A DNA stretch of 64,000 nucleotides from Terriglobia bacterium (GCA_020072845.1 JAIQGF010000004.1:171957-235956); one strand, 5' to 3'; positions 45,692 to 54,643 are shown, counted from the first letter of the stretch. A program made the numbers and translations. The notes: a model not told the origin generated them from the letters alone.

Positions 45692-45865
45692 TTCACCGCG
45701 GAGGCACGGAGACACGCAAGAGATTTGGTAATTTCGTAACTTGGTAATTTGGCAATTTTGCCGGTCGGCCCTGAGACATGACTGAGACCATGCTTCCAAT
45801 TACCAATTTACAAAATTACCCAATTACGAGATCAGTTTCTCCGTGCCTCCGTGTCTCCGTGGTGA
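45692..45865. repeat. Nested double inverted repeat: outer class E arms, inner class D arms
   Basis: Outer arms: CCGCGGAGGCACGGAGACAC (45692-45720) and TCCGTGCCTCCGTGTCTCCG (45837-45865). Inner arms: units of TTGGTAATTT (45723-45759) and complementary AATTACCAATTTAC units (45796-45828). The inner loop is 45760-45795. Two sequence-unrelated repeat classes are combined in one symmetrical structure between amrA and dinB. Confidence 0.85.
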
Positions 45866-45879
45866 GTTAAGCTTCTCCT

Positions 45880-47124
45880 GTGCGCACGGTGTTTCATGTC
45901 GACATGGACGCCTTCTTCGTTTCCGTCGAGGAGCTTTTCGATCCCTCGTTGAAAGACAAGGCCGTCGTCGTGGGCGGGCAGCGTGACGAACGCGGCGTGG
46001 TGGCGGCGGCCAATTACGAAGCGCGCAAGTTCGGCGTGCACTCGGCCATGCCGCTGCGCACCGCCGCCAAGCTTCTGCCTGCCGATGCCGTGTTCGTGGA
46101 TGGCCACCCCGGGCGGTATCGCGACTGCTCGCGGAAGGTCTATGAAGTTCTGAAGAAGTTTTCGCCTGCCCTCGAGATGGCCTCGATTGACGAAGCCTAC
46201 CTTGATATGACCGGCACCGAGCGCCTGCACGGTCCGCCGCTGCGCGCCGCCCACAATTTGCACGCGGAGATGAAGGCCAGGACGCAGCTCAACTGCTCGA
46301 TCGGGATCGGCTCGTCGCGGCTGGTCGCCAAGGTGGCTTCCGACCAGGCAAAGCGCAACGGCGTGCTGCACGTCCTGCCGGGCTGCGAGGCCGCGTTCCT
46401 GGCGCCGCTCGATATTCGTAAGATTCCGGGCGTCGGCAAGGTTACCGAGCACAAGCTGCACACCATGGGCATCTTCAAGGTCGGCGACCTTACCAAGCTC
46501 GACGAGGCGGTGCTCGAACAGCGTTTCGGCAAGTGGGGGCTGGCGCTGGCGGGCAAGGCGCGCGGCGAAGATGCCGGCGGCTGGTTCGATGCGGAAATCG
46601 GCGAGGACACCGGTCCCAAGTCCATCAGCCACGAACACACCTTCAACACCGACACCGCCGACCTGCAACAACTGGAATCCACGCTGGCTCGCTTGAGCGA
46701 AATGGTCGGACGCCGTCTGCGCGAGAGCCGCCTGTACGCGCGCACCATCCAGCTCAAACTTCGTTATCGGGATTTCTCCACCATCACGCGGGCACACACG
46801 CTGGCCGGCGCAACCCAACTCGATACGGAGATCATCGAGCAGGTCCGCGCACTCTTCCGCCGCAACTGGCAGCCGGGGCGCGAAGTGCGCCTGCTGGGCG
46901 TCCAGGCGTCGTCGCTGGAAACGGCTGAAGGCCAGATCGAATTGCTGGACTCGGATCGCCACCAGCGCTGGAAACAGGCGCTCTCGGCGGCCGACCGGAT
47001 GCGCGACAAATTCGGCGAGTCGGCGGTCTCGCTCGCCGGCGGCATGCGTGGCGCCTTCCGCGAGCGCACCCATGAGAACCCCGCGGCACTGCCGGGAAAA
47101 TCTAGAGCTGACGGTGAGAAGTAA
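45880..47124 (+). CDS. dinB: DNA polymerase IV (Y-family translesion polymerase)
   Basis: DinB copies past lesions. The 414-residue protein begins at GTG 45880 with VFHVDMDAFF carrying Asp8 and Asp10, and SIDEAYLD carries the Asp104/Glu105 pair, which together chelate the two Mg ions. HhH DNA-binding IPGVGKVTEHKL and the little-finger domain (FRRNWQPGREVRLLGVQASSL) are present. The C-terminus (about 390-414) is a short tail without a clear beta-clamp motif in the first reading. The repeat hairpin is 15 bases upstream; no LexA box was found. Confidence 0.95.
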   Translation: MRTVFHVDMDAFFVSVEELFDPSLKDKAVVVGGQRDERGVVAAANYEARKFGVHSAMPLRTAAKLLPADAVFVDGHPGRYRDCSRKVYEVLKKFSPALEMASIDEAYLDMTGTERLHGPPLRAAHNLHAEMKARTQLNCSIGIGSSRLVAKVASDQAKRNGVLHVLPGCEAAFLAPLDIRKIPGVGKVTEHKLHTMGIFKVGDLTKLDEAVLEQRFGKWGLALAGKARGEDAGGWFDAEIGEDTGPKSISHEHTFNTDTADLQQLESTLARLSEMVGRRLRESRLYARTIQLKLRYRDFSTITRAHTLAGATQLDTEIIEQVRALFRRNWQPGREVRLLGVQASSLETAEGQIELLDSDRHQRWKQALSAADRMRDKFGESAVSLAGGMRGAFRERTHENPAALPGKSRADGEK

Positions 47125-47179
47125 TTCAGTTCGTGAGTATTGCAGAATGGTCGGTATTGCAGTTTCTCGGCTCGTTACA

Positions 47180-48715
47180 TCAAAAACTGACGCCCGCCGG
47201 CACGAGCCAGACTTCCACCGTTTGGGTACCGGCGCTGCCGGTACGTACCTCGAGGCGGGCGGGATCGATGCCTTTCTCGCGCACCAGATAGTCCTTGGCG
47301 TTGGCGGCACGCTGTTCCGCCACGCTTAGGGCGTCCGCTTCGTTGGGGTCAGCGTTGCCTACGATCACGCCGCGAGCACCCGCCTCCCGCTGCAGGCGGA
47401 GGGCGCAATCGTCGAGAATGGCCTTGCCTACATTGTCCACGCGCGTCGGACGACGCCGGTCCCGGCTGAATTCGATGCTGCCGCCCTTGCTGGCCTGCGG
47501 CGGCGGAGGTCGGAGCGAGACATAGACGACGGTGCTGGCGTTGGCGCTCAGGCCGCGGTCATCGGTACTGGTGCAGTTGATGGTGAGGGGCCCGGCCGGC
47601 GCGCCCGTCGTGTCCAGGGTAGTTTGCGCTCCGCTGGGCTTTATGCGGCCGCCGGAGGCGGTGAAGCCGTAAGTCAGAGGCCGGTTGTCGGGGCTCTGGC
47701 CTATGGCGGTGATGGTCGAAAGCTCACCCGACTTGACCGAGCTCGGGCTGGCGCTGCAGGAGACGGTGGGTGGATTCTGGGGAGCCTGGAGGGCCTGGGG
47801 CGGGCTGGGGGGCTGCTGGGTGGCCATGCCGGCTTCCAACTCCACCGCATCGCCGACTTCCACGCTTTCGAACGCGTAAGTGATCATCGCGGTCGCACTG
47901 GTCGGGGTGACGTTGAGCACGATCATCTCCGCCAGCGTGCGCCGGGGCAGTTCGGCATATTTCCCGCTCGTGGTCGCGGTCTTTGACTTCTGCGTTTCCT
48001 CGCTCTGCGTCACCTTATTTGACTGCGCGTCCACGTCGTTCATGGTCGATGGGTCATAGTTGCGGACGGCGCGAAAATAATCGCCAACCTTGACACCCTT
48101 GTCCGCACCGGCGCTGATATACACCTTCTGCCCGGTGCCCAGGATGTAGTCGAAATCCTTGGCCATCACGATGCGCGCGGTCACCCTGCCCGCGGTTGCC
48201 GGGAAGCGCTCCAACGCGGTGTTGGCGTGGTAGGCAACCGGCGACCTTTCCTGGAACGGCACGACGAGGTCGCCCGCTACGATCGGGGCACAACTGTATT
48301 CGACCTGAGCAATGACGGTCTTCTCCCGGATCGCGGTCACGCGCAGCCGTCCCAATTCCGCATAGGGCTGGCCCAAGGCTGAGATGGCGCCTGCCTGCCC
48401 CTCATAGGCCCGGCTTTTGTTCGGGTCGCGCAGTTCGCGAATCACCGATAACCGATAGCCTTCCTGCAATCCGCCGCCCTCCAGGAACACGATGTCGCCC
48501 TGGCGGAATTGTGTCTGATGCGGTGACTCGGCGCCGGCCACGATGTAGCTGCCCTTCCCGTGGCTCTCGTTGGTGATGAACCCCGAGCAGTACATGTCAG
48601 CGTAGCTCGGGGCCTGCACGCGCTCGGCCAGGTTGCTGGTCGCCCGCGCCGGGGTGGCTTGCTGTGAAAACGCCAACGGCGCACCCAGCGCCAACAGCAA
48701 CGCTACGCTCTTCAT
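47180..48715 (-). CDS. OmpA-family C-terminal domain outer-membrane protein
   Basis: The 511-residue exported protein starts at ATG 48715 with AAGGAGG near 48722; a longer frame adds 15 residues with no signal peptide. The signal peptide MKSVALLLALGAPLAFSQ leads to a long beta-rich periplasmic region with repeated GYRLSVI, YISAGADKGVKVGDYF, a short Pro-rich linker and an Ig-like stretch (SCSASPSSVKSGELSTITA). The last 120 residues are an OmpA/MotB peptidoglycan-binding domain (KAILDDCALRLQREAG, GNADPNEADALSVAEQRAAN, VREKGIDPARLEVRT). It probably tethers the outer membrane to the cell wall. Confidence 0.85.
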   Translation of the reverse strand: MKSVALLLALGAPLAFSQQATPARATSNLAERVQAPSYADMYCSGFITNESHGKGSYIVAGAESPHQTQFRQGDIVFLEGGGLQEGYRLSVIRELRDPNKSRAYEGQAGAISALGQPYAELGRLRVTAIREKTVIAQVEYSCAPIVAGDLVVPFQERSPVAYHANTALERFPATAGRVTARIVMAKDFDYILGTGQKVYISAGADKGVKVGDYFRAVRNYDPSTMNDVDAQSNKVTQSEETQKSKTATTSGKYAELPRRTLAEMIVLNVTPTSATAMITYAFESVEVGDAVELEAGMATQQPPSPPQALQAPQNPPTVSCSASPSSVKSGELSTITAIGQSPDNRPLTYGFTASGGRIKPSGAQTTLDTTGAPAGPLTINCTSTDDRGLSANASTVVYVSLRPPPPQASKGGSIEFSRDRRRPTRVDNVGKAILDDCALRLQREAGARGVIVGNADPNEADALSVAEQRAANAKDYLVREKGIDPARLEVRTGSAGTQTVEVWLVPAGVSF

Positions 48716-48871
48716 AACGCCTCCTTCGCACGCAAAAAACGGCGGGGCCTGATCAGACACAATACCGCGAATCGAACGCTAGCAAACAGCTTACCGACGG
48801 TCAAGCACGGGCGTGTTTACCGTTTCGGCACTCCAGCGGCGCAATCCCGATTCCGGGGACGCAATCCTGTA

Positions 48872-48900
48872 TTGCATCTGTTATGGTGCGCCTGTAATAT
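48872..48900 (+). promoter_or_regulatory. Candidate sigma-70 promoter for aroDE
   Basis: TTGCAT (48872-48877) and TAATAT (48895-48900) have an exact 17-base spacer; the predicted start is about 17 bases before the ATG at 48924. No strong Shine-Dalgarno is seen. Confidence 0.55.
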
Positions 48901-48923
48901 GCGCATCCTCGGCTAAAATCTAG

Positions 48924-50489
48924 ATGAATGTGGCAAGTCCCAGCTTCGTGCCGCGGCCGTTGCCGTTGCGCCTGCCGCGCGTATGCGTTCCGGTGGCGGG
49001 CGCTTCGGCGGCCGAAATGGTCGAGAAGGCCGAGACCATGGTGCGCGATAACTCCTTTCTGGAGTTCAGGTTAGATTACTTGAAAAACCCCGGCCTGGCG
49101 CTTCCGCAGGTCCGCCGGTTTCTCAGTTACCACCCGGGAGTGGTCGCCATCGCCACCTGCCGCCGGGGGGTCAACGGGGGCAAGTTCCGCGGTTCGCTGG
49201 CTGCCCAACTGGACGTGCTCACCAAGGCGGCCGCCAATGGCTGCCAGCTTGTCGACCTGGAATTGCAAAGCGCCTCCGCCATGAAGCCCGCCGACCTGGA
49301 GCGCCTGCGCGGCCGGGCATCGTTGATCTTGTCCTTCCATGACTTCCAAGCCACCAGGAAAATTGAGCAGACGTTCGCCAAGATGCAGCAGTTTGCCGCC
49401 GACTATTACAAGGTCGTCACCACCGCGACCACGCTGTTCGACAACGTGCTGATGATGAAGTTCCTGATGCAGACGCGCAACACGCATTCGGTGATCGGCG
49501 TCTGCATGGGCGAACAAGGCATCATCAGCCGCGTTCTCGGACTGCGCGCCGGCAGTGTCTGGACCTTCGCCGCCGCCAGCCCCGGCGAGGAAACCGCACC
49601 CGGCATGATGACCGCCAAGCTGCTGCGCGAGGTTTACCGCATCGAGCAGGTGGATGCCGCGACCAAGGTCTATGGGGTGGCCGGCGACCCGGTGTCGCAC
49701 TCCTTGTCGCCGCAGATGATGAACGCCGCGTTTCGCCGCGAAAACGTCAATGCGGTGTACCTGGCACTGCACGCGAAAACGCTCCCCGATCTGCTGAAGT
49801 GCGTGCATGAGATCCCCATCCACGGCCTCAGCGTGACCATGCCCTACAAACAGCAGATTGTCGAACACCTCGACAACAGCGATTCGCTGACGCAGAAAAC
49901 CGGCGCGTGCAACACCGTGGTGCGCGCCCAGGACGGCAAACTCTATGGCTTCAATACCGATGTCGCGGGCATCGTGCAGCCGGTGGAGCAGCGCCTGAAC
50001 CTGAACGGCGCCCCGGTGCTGGTGCTGGGCGCGGGCGGCGCGGCGCGGGCGGCGGTGTTCGGGCTGAAGGCACGTGGGGCTGAGGTCTACATCCTGAACC
50101 GCACCCCGGCCCCGGCCCAGAAGCTGGCGCGCCAGGCGAAGGCGAAGGTGATCAAGCGCGGCGACCTGAAGAAGCTTTCCTTCGACGTCATCATCAATGC
50201 CACGCCGGTTGGCATGGGCAATGGCAAGGCTTCGCCGCTGAACGAGAATGAAATCAAGGCGAAGTTCGTCATGGACATGGTTTACGGCGCGGTCGAGACG
50301 CGCTTCCTCCGCCTCGCTCGTGCCCAGGGCGCCAGCGTGATTCCCGGCTGGGAGATGTTCGTGTATCAGGGGGCGCGCCAGTTCGAAATCTGGACTGGAA
50401 AGCCGGCGCCGCTCTCCGAAATGCAGAATGAGGTGCAGTCCGCCCTCGCCGCCCGCGCCCGCAACGGCAACAATCAGCGGAAAAAGTAG
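48924..50489 (+). CDS. aroDE: Bifunctional 3-dehydroquinate dehydratase (type I) / shikimate dehydrogenase
   Basis: One polypeptide of 521 residues performs the third and fourth shikimate-pathway steps. Residues about 15-230 are a type I dehydroquinase with His139 (SFHDF) and the Schiff-base Lys163 (YYKVV). Residues about 245-510 are shikimate dehydrogenase: YGVAGDPVSHSLSPQMMNAAF, Lys309 in MPYKQQI, Asp346 in FNTDVAG, and the NADP-binding VLVLGAGGAARAAVFGL. This domain order matches the plant and some bacterial fusions (Chlamydia, Planctomycetes, Acidobacteria). A basic tail NGNNQRKK ends it. Confidence 0.95.
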   Translation: MNVASPSFVPRPLPLRLPRVCVPVAGASAAEMVEKAETMVRDNSFLEFRLDYLKNPGLALPQVRRFLSYHPGVVAIATCRRGVNGGKFRGSLAAQLDVLTKAAANGCQLVDLELQSASAMKPADLERLRGRASLILSFHDFQATRKIEQTFAKMQQFAADYYKVVTTATTLFDNVLMMKFLMQTRNTHSVIGVCMGEQGIISRVLGLRAGSVWTFAAASPGEETAPGMMTAKLLREVYRIEQVDAATKVYGVAGDPVSHSLSPQMMNAAFRRENVNAVYLALHAKTLPDLLKCVHEIPIHGLSVTMPYKQQIVEHLDNSDSLTQKTGACNTVVRAQDGKLYGFNTDVAGIVQPVEQRLNLNGAPVLVLGAGGAARAAVFGLKARGAEVYILNRTPAPAQKLARQAKAKVIKRGDLKKLSFDVIINATPVGMGNGKASPLNENEIKAKFVMDMVYGAVETRFLRLARAQGASVIPGWEMFVYQGARQFEIWTGKPAPLSEMQNEVQSALAARARNGNNQRKK

Positions 50490-50690
50490 CCCTTGGGCGC
50501 ATTCCTTCCGATTCCGATTCCGGGATGCACTAATTCAGTTGCTACCTGGGGCAGTCCGGGCTAAAGTAATGTCGTTGGGTAAACGCTCGCGCCCGATTTT
50601 TGCAGTACCTAGCCGTAGTTCCCATTTGTAGGCCCATACACCTACTGCGAAGGCGCAGTCTTTCGCCTCCGCCCAGCCCGGAGAATCGAT

Positions 50691-51437
50691 ATGGCATGGT
50701 ACGCCTACTGCATTACCGAGCAAGACGCCTTTCTGACTAACGGCGCTCGCGCTCGCAGGCCCTTCACCGTAGCCGGCATGAAAGGCATCGCCGACTCTCC
50801 CATCCTGGCGTATCCCAGCGGCGACTTTGCCGTCATCGTCAGCGAGTATCAACGCACCGGCGACCTCGACCAGAGGGCGGTTTTGGAGCACGCGCGCGTG
50901 ATCAGCGAGTGCTTCCGGAACACCACCGTGCTGCCCTTCAAGTTCGGCACCGTCTTCGACACCGACGATGCCCTCCGCCGCGCCGTCCGCGCCAATCGCA
51001 AGGCGTTCACCGAAAGCGTGGCCCGCCTGAAGGGCAAGTCCGAAATGCACCTGAAAGTCGTGGTTCATCGCCAGGCGCTGCGCGACGTGCTTCCCGACGC
51101 CACGCTTCCCTTGTCGGCCGGCAGCGAATATCTCTGCAAGCTGCGCGAGATTGCCAGCCGCGATCGCGAGCGTCAAAGCAAGGCGCGCGCCGTCTCCGTC
51201 CAGGTGCACAAGCTGTTTTTACCGCTGGAAGAGGAAGTCAGTTGCAAGAAGGTCGATTCCGGCGGCCTGCTGATCGATATTGCCCACCTCATCGATTCCA
51301 AGACGGTGGAGAAGTACCAGAACCGCTACAGCGCCGCCACGCGACAGTTGAAAGACTGCGAGGTCGCCATCAGCGGTCCGTGGCCGCCTTATCACTTCAC
51401 TCCCGGCAAGTTGCGAACCGTGGGTGGGAACAGCTGA
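50691..51437 (+). CDS. GvpL/GvpF-family gas-vesicle protein (orphan)
   Basis: The 248-residue protein matches the GvpL/GvpF family: N-terminal YAYCITEQDAFLT, central FAVIVSEYQRTGDLD and RNTTVLPFKFGTVFDTDD, and C-terminal EVAISGPWPPYHFTP. In gas-vesicle clusters these proteins assist GvpA assembly. No gvpA or other gvp gene is visible around it, so it is an orphan in this window. Orphan GvpL/F copies are known in several phyla without gas vesicles; a stress role is possible. No Shine-Dalgarno is obvious before ATG 50691. Confidence 0.85.
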   Translation: MAWYAYCITEQDAFLTNGARARRPFTVAGMKGIADSPILAYPSGDFAVIVSEYQRTGDLDQRAVLEHARVISECFRNTTVLPFKFGTVFDTDDALRRAVRANRKAFTESVARLKGKSEMHLKVVVHRQALRDVLPDATLPLSAGSEYLCKLREIASRDRERQSKARAVSVQVHKLFLPLEEEVSCKKVDSGGLLIDIAHLIDSKTVEKYQNRYSAATRQLKDCEVAISGPWPPYHFTPGKLRTVGGNS

Positions 51438-51485
51438 CCGGGCCTTCTGTCGGGCGCGAACTCTAAGGGAAACCGATGGCTACAT

Positions 51486-51516
51486 AACCGGGGCACTGCG
51501 TCCCGGTTTTGCTTTG
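51486..51516 (+). terminator. Rho-independent terminator after gvpL/F
   Basis: AACCGGG and CCCGGTT (51486-51508) form a 7-base stem with an 8-base loop, then TTTTGCTTTG. It lies 48 bases after the stop. Confidence 0.6.
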
Positions 51517-51646
51517 CTCGCCCCGGAACGGGAATCAAGCCTGCCGCGGAATCGCGCCGCCTGTTGACGGCCCTCCGGTGCGCGCTTATCATCTTCAGTT
51601 TCACCCCTGCATTCTGGTGACTTCTGTGGGGGATAGAACGGGCCGC

Positions 51647-52015
51647 ATGGACAAGAAGAAGGTCGAATACTTCAAGAAGAAGCTGGAAGAGCGGCAGCAG
51701 CAGTTGCGCAAGAACGTCTCGCGCACCGCGCAGGACGGTCGCGCCAGCGATCTCGATACCGCGCAGGATATCGCCGATCGCGCCGCCAGCTCCTACAACA
51801 AGGAGTTCCTCTTTCACCAGAGCAACAGCGAGCGCCAGCTCTTGCAGATGGTCGAGGGCGCCCTCTCCCGCATCCGCGAAGGCAGTTTCGGCCAGTGCAT
51901 CTCCTGCGGCAAGGACATCAATCCCAAGCGCATCGAGGCCGTGCCCTGGACCCGCCACTGCATCGAATGTCAGGAAAAGCTGGAAAAAGGCCAGCTCGAA
52001 GAAGCCGCCGGTTAG
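51647..52015 (+). CDS. DksA/TraR-type zinc-finger protein
   Basis: This 122-residue protein starts at ATG 51647 (MDKKKVEYFKKKLEERQQ). A long coiled-coil N-terminal half carries the acidic motif at its tip (DLDTAQDIADRAA), and the C-terminal four-Cys zinc finger reads CISCGKDINPKRIEAVPWTRHCIEC. This is the DksA/TraR layout, which acts on RNA polymerase secondary channel and in the stringent response. A longer frame starting near 51509 has no DksA-like sequence and is rejected. Confidence 0.9.
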   Translation: MDKKKVEYFKKKLEERQQQLRKNVSRTAQDGRASDLDTAQDIADRAASSYNKEFLFHQSNSERQLLQMVEGALSRIREGSFGQCISCGKDINPKRIEAVPWTRHCIECQEKLEKGQLEEAAG

Positions 52016-52062
52016 CCGGTAATCTCACCCGCCGTCAATCTGAGCCAAGCGTCGCCCAGTCA

Positions 52063-52773
52063 TCACTTCAGATCCGACAAGCGCGCGCTCGCGATCTGTG
52101 CTGCGGCGCTGTCCGGATTTTCCTTTTGCACCTGCTGATAGAGGTTGCGCGCGTCCTGCGGCTGCTTGGCCTCGTACACCGAGGCCAGCGCCAGTTGCGC
52201 CTGCGATTTCGCCACCGCGTTGGTCGGATGGTCGATGAGCTCTTTGTACAACGGCACTGCCTGCGCGTCCTTCCCCTGGTTGCGATACAGCGCCGCCAGC
52301 GCGAACTTGGCCAGCGCCGGCAAATCCGCCCCGCTCGCCTCGGCCACTTCCTTCAGCTCTTTTTCCGCCGCCGCCGCGTTGCCGGCGTCCTGGTCGGCCA
52401 GTCCCATGAAGTAGCGCGCCATCTCCGCCGAGCGCGTGTGGGGATATTTTTGCGCCACCTGCGCGAATTCCGCCCGGGCCGCCTTGGCCCGCTCCTGCGC
52501 TGAGGCAAACGAGGTTGTCTCCGGCGCCGCTGGCTCGCCCGACGAGGTCACCGGCGCGCGGTACACCTGCAGTGCGTGTCCCAGCGCAACCCCCGCCGAC
52601 TCGTCCTGCTGCTGGAGGTACACCCAGCCGCCGAGAATGATCGCCAATACGGCCACCACCGCCACCGCGCCATAGACCAGCTTGGTGCGATGTGCGACCG
52701 CCCAGGAATACGTTTCCTTGGCGCCGGTCCTGAATTGATCTTCTTTGAGCTGATGTCTTGTGTAACTGCGCAC
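52063..52773 (-). CDS. TPR-repeat membrane-anchored protein (YfgM-like)
   Basis: The product has 236 residues with a cytosolic N-terminus, one membrane span (about residues 32-54, LVYGAVAVVAVLAIILGGWVY) and a periplasmic TPR solenoid (about 95-236, FAQVAQKYPHTRSAEMARYF, YKELIDHPTNAVAKSQAQLALA). This is the YfgM/ancillary SecYEG architecture. In gammaproteobacteria YfgM works with the Sec translocon and BamB; here BamB is not adjacent. Assignment rests on topology. Confidence 0.7.
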   Translation of the reverse strand: MRSYTRHQLKEDQFRTGAKETYSWAVAHRTKLVYGAVAVVAVLAIILGGWVYLQQQDESAGVALGHALQVYRAPVTSSGEPAAPETTSFASAQERAKAARAEFAQVAQKYPHTRSAEMARYFMGLADQDAGNAAAAEKELKEVAEASGADLPALAKFALAALYRNQGKDAQAVPLYKELIDHPTNAVAKSQAQLALASVYEAKQPQDARNLYQQVQKENPDSAAAQIASARLSDLK

Positions 52774-52887
52774 GTTTGTTGGGTCCTTAACCGTTTAGGA
52801 GGGCTGCCGCACTGAGAAGTCCGGCAGACGGCCTGGAATTTCTGAGTCTAGCAGGGCCAATTCGGCAGCGTCAAACTTGAGGCGCTT

Positions 52888-52950
52888 AGGCGGCGTGAGC
52901 GCAGCGGGAGCCGCCTGCCGAAATCCCGAGGCGAAGCCGAGGGATCTCGC
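52888..52950. repeat. Intergenic palindrome AGGCGGC...GCCGCCT with a following ATCCCGAGGCGAAGCCGAGGG segment
   Basis: A 7-base stem with a 15-base loop is followed by a segment of the kind GATCCCGAGGCGAAGCCGAGGGATC. Such elements are common between genes in Acidobacteria. The region belongs to neither neighbouring gene. Confidence 0.35.
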
Positions 52951-53025
52951 CGCTGGTGCTAATCTCTGTCGTTCCGCAACCCCCGTGTACAATCCCGTCT
53001 GCCTGAACCGCAAATCGAAATCCCT

Positions 53026-54159
53026 GTGACAACGCAACCGCGCATCGTGGTGATCGGCGCCGGGGCCTTTGGTGGCTGGACCGCCCTGCACCTGCTGCGC
53101 CGTGGCGCTCGAGTCACCCTGGTAGATGCCTGGGGCCCCGGCAACGCGCGAGCCAGTTCGGGCGGCGAGACGCGCATCATCCGCGCCAGCTACGGTCCCG
53201 ACCGCATCTACGTGCATCTGGTCGCGCGCTCGCTCCAGCTTTGGCGCGAAAACGAGCAGCGCTGGCAGCGCAAGCTCTACCATCGTATTGGCTGCTTGCG
53301 CATGGTCGGCAGCGACGATCCCTACGAAAACGCAACCGTGCCCACCCTGCGTGAAGCGGGCGTGGCGTTCGATACGCTGCCACACGCCGAGCTGGTCCGG
53401 CGATTCCCGCAGATCAATTTCGAGGGCGTCGGGTGGGCGGTTCTCGAATCCGACGCCGGGTATTTGAAGGCCCGCCGCGCCTGCGAAGCTGTGCTCGAGG
53501 GCTTTCAGGCCGAGGGCGGAGAATTCCGCGCGCTGAGCGCCCAACCCGGCCGCATTGCCTCGGGCCACATGGCCGGCATCCGGCTCTCCGATGGAACTGC
53601 GCTCGAGGCTGACCAGTACGTCTTCGCTTGCGGACCGTGGCTGGGCGATCTGTTTCCCGATGTGATCGGCGATCGCATCAAGCCGACGCGCCAGGAAGTC
53701 TTCTTCTTTGGCACCCCGGCCGGCGATGGCCGGTTTACCGACGACAGCCTGCCGGTATTCATTGATCGCAGCGGCCCTCACTTCTACGGCATCCCCAGCA
53801 ACCAGTGGCGCGGGCTAAAGCTGGCGGACGACGATCGCGGGCCGGTATTCGATCCCACCGCCGGCGACCGAACGCCCACCAACCAAGCCATCGAAGCGGC
53901 GCGGAGATATCTGGAATTCCGTTTCCCGGGAATGAAAGGCGCTCCGCTGGTGGAAGCCCGAGTCTGCCAGTACGAGAACAGCCGGGACGGACATTTCATC
54001 GTGGATCGTCACCCTGACGCGCCGACGGTGTGGCTTGTAGGTGGAGGCTCCGGCCACGGCTTCAAGCACGGGCCGGCTATCGGCGAGATGGTCGCGGGTC
54101 TAGTGTTGGACGACAAACCACCCGAGCCGTTCTTTTCGCTTGCCCGCCGCGGCATGTAG
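53026..54159 (+). CDS. FAD-dependent oxidoreductase (sarcosine oxidase/DAO family)
   Basis: The 377-residue protein starts at GTG 53026. The dinucleotide-binding motif VVIGAGAFGGWTALHL is at the N-terminus, then GGETRIIRASYG, and the C-terminal HFIVDRHPDAPTVWLVGGGSGHGFKHGPAIGE binds FAD ribityl and carries the family tail. It resembles monomeric sarcosine or N-methyltryptophan oxidases, which carry covalent FAD through a Cys; I see Cys in FACGPW and IGCLRM but cannot assign the flavin link. The substrate is probably a secondary or N-methyl amine. Confidence 0.87.
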   Translation: MTTQPRIVVIGAGAFGGWTALHLLRRGARVTLVDAWGPGNARASSGGETRIIRASYGPDRIYVHLVARSLQLWRENEQRWQRKLYHRIGCLRMVGSDDPYENATVPTLREAGVAFDTLPHAELVRRFPQINFEGVGWAVLESDAGYLKARRACEAVLEGFQAEGGEFRALSAQPGRIASGHMAGIRLSDGTALEADQYVFACGPWLGDLFPDVIGDRIKPTRQEVFFFGTPAGDGRFTDDSLPVFIDRSGPHFYGIPSNQWRGLKLADDDRGPVFDPTAGDRTPTNQAIEAARRYLEFRFPGMKGAPLVEARVCQYENSRDGHFIVDRHPDAPTVWLVGGGSGHGFKHGPAIGEMVAGLVLDDKPPEPFFSLARRGM

Positions 54160-54265
54160 CGACAAGAACGTCCGGTGTAGCGAAACGGTAGACCTTGGAC
54201 GGGACCTTGGCTTTTGGCTCTTAGCTAACCCGCGCGACCACGGAGGAACCTCGCCACGATGGGAC

Positions 54266-54306
54266 TTGACCCTGAATAACGAATAGACGTATTCCTGTAT
54301 AGGAAT
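54266..54306 (+). promoter_or_regulatory. Promoter with palindromic operator for the XRE gene
   Basis: TTGACC (54266-54271) and TATTCC (54290-54295) are 18 bases apart. ATTCCT-GTAT-AGGAAT (54291-54306) is a perfect palindrome overlapping the -10 and the start codon at 54305, as expected for an autoregulated HTH gene. The transcript would be nearly leaderless. Confidence 0.55.
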
Positions 54307-54643
54307 GACAACGACCAGGAAAGAAACGAGCAGGATCAAGGCAGAAAACAGCAGTGGGAATGTCTTTGCCGACCTCGGTCTTCCCCATCCGGAACGGGAG
54401 CTGTTGAAGGCCAAACTCACATTGCAGATTTACCGGCTGATCAAGCAACGTGGACTGACGCAAACCGAAGCGGGAAAGATTCTTGGCATCAAGCAGCCTC
54501 ACGTATCCGCCCTGATGCGGAACCGCGCCGGGGCCTTCTCGGTCGAGCGCCTGATGGACTTCCTCACTGCCCTCGGGCAAGACGTAGAAATCACGCTAAA
54601 ACCGACGCGCAAAGAACATGGGGAAGTGTCTGTGGTGGCGTGA
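54305..54643 (+). CDS. XRE-family antitoxin-like regulator (HigA-like, orphan)
   Basis: This 112-residue protein has a helix-turn-helix: LIKQRGLTQTEAGKILGIKQPHVSALMRNRAGAFSVERLMDF. That is the HTH_37-type form common in HigA antitoxins. The N-terminal part (NVFADLGLPHPERELLKAKL) also fits that group. The usual partner, a RelE/HigB-type toxin, would lie just upstream; the 145 bases before it hold no such gene, so it looks like a solitary antitoxin or free-standing regulator. Confidence 0.8.
   Translation: MTTTRKETSRIKAENSSGNVFADLGLPHPERELLKAKLTLQIYRLIKQRGLTQTEAGKILGIKQPHVSALMRNRAGAFSVERLMDFLTALGQDVEITLKPTRKEHGEVSVVA

Noticed and set aside
48838-48869. Riboswitch upstream of aroDE
   Set aside because: The similar CCGGGGACGCAATCC motif overlaps the predicted promoter (48872-48900), so it would not be transcribed in the leader.
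54160-54304. HigB toxin remnant upstream of the XRE gene
   Set aside because: A partial frame ending just before the operator has no RelE/HigB motif and is too short to support.
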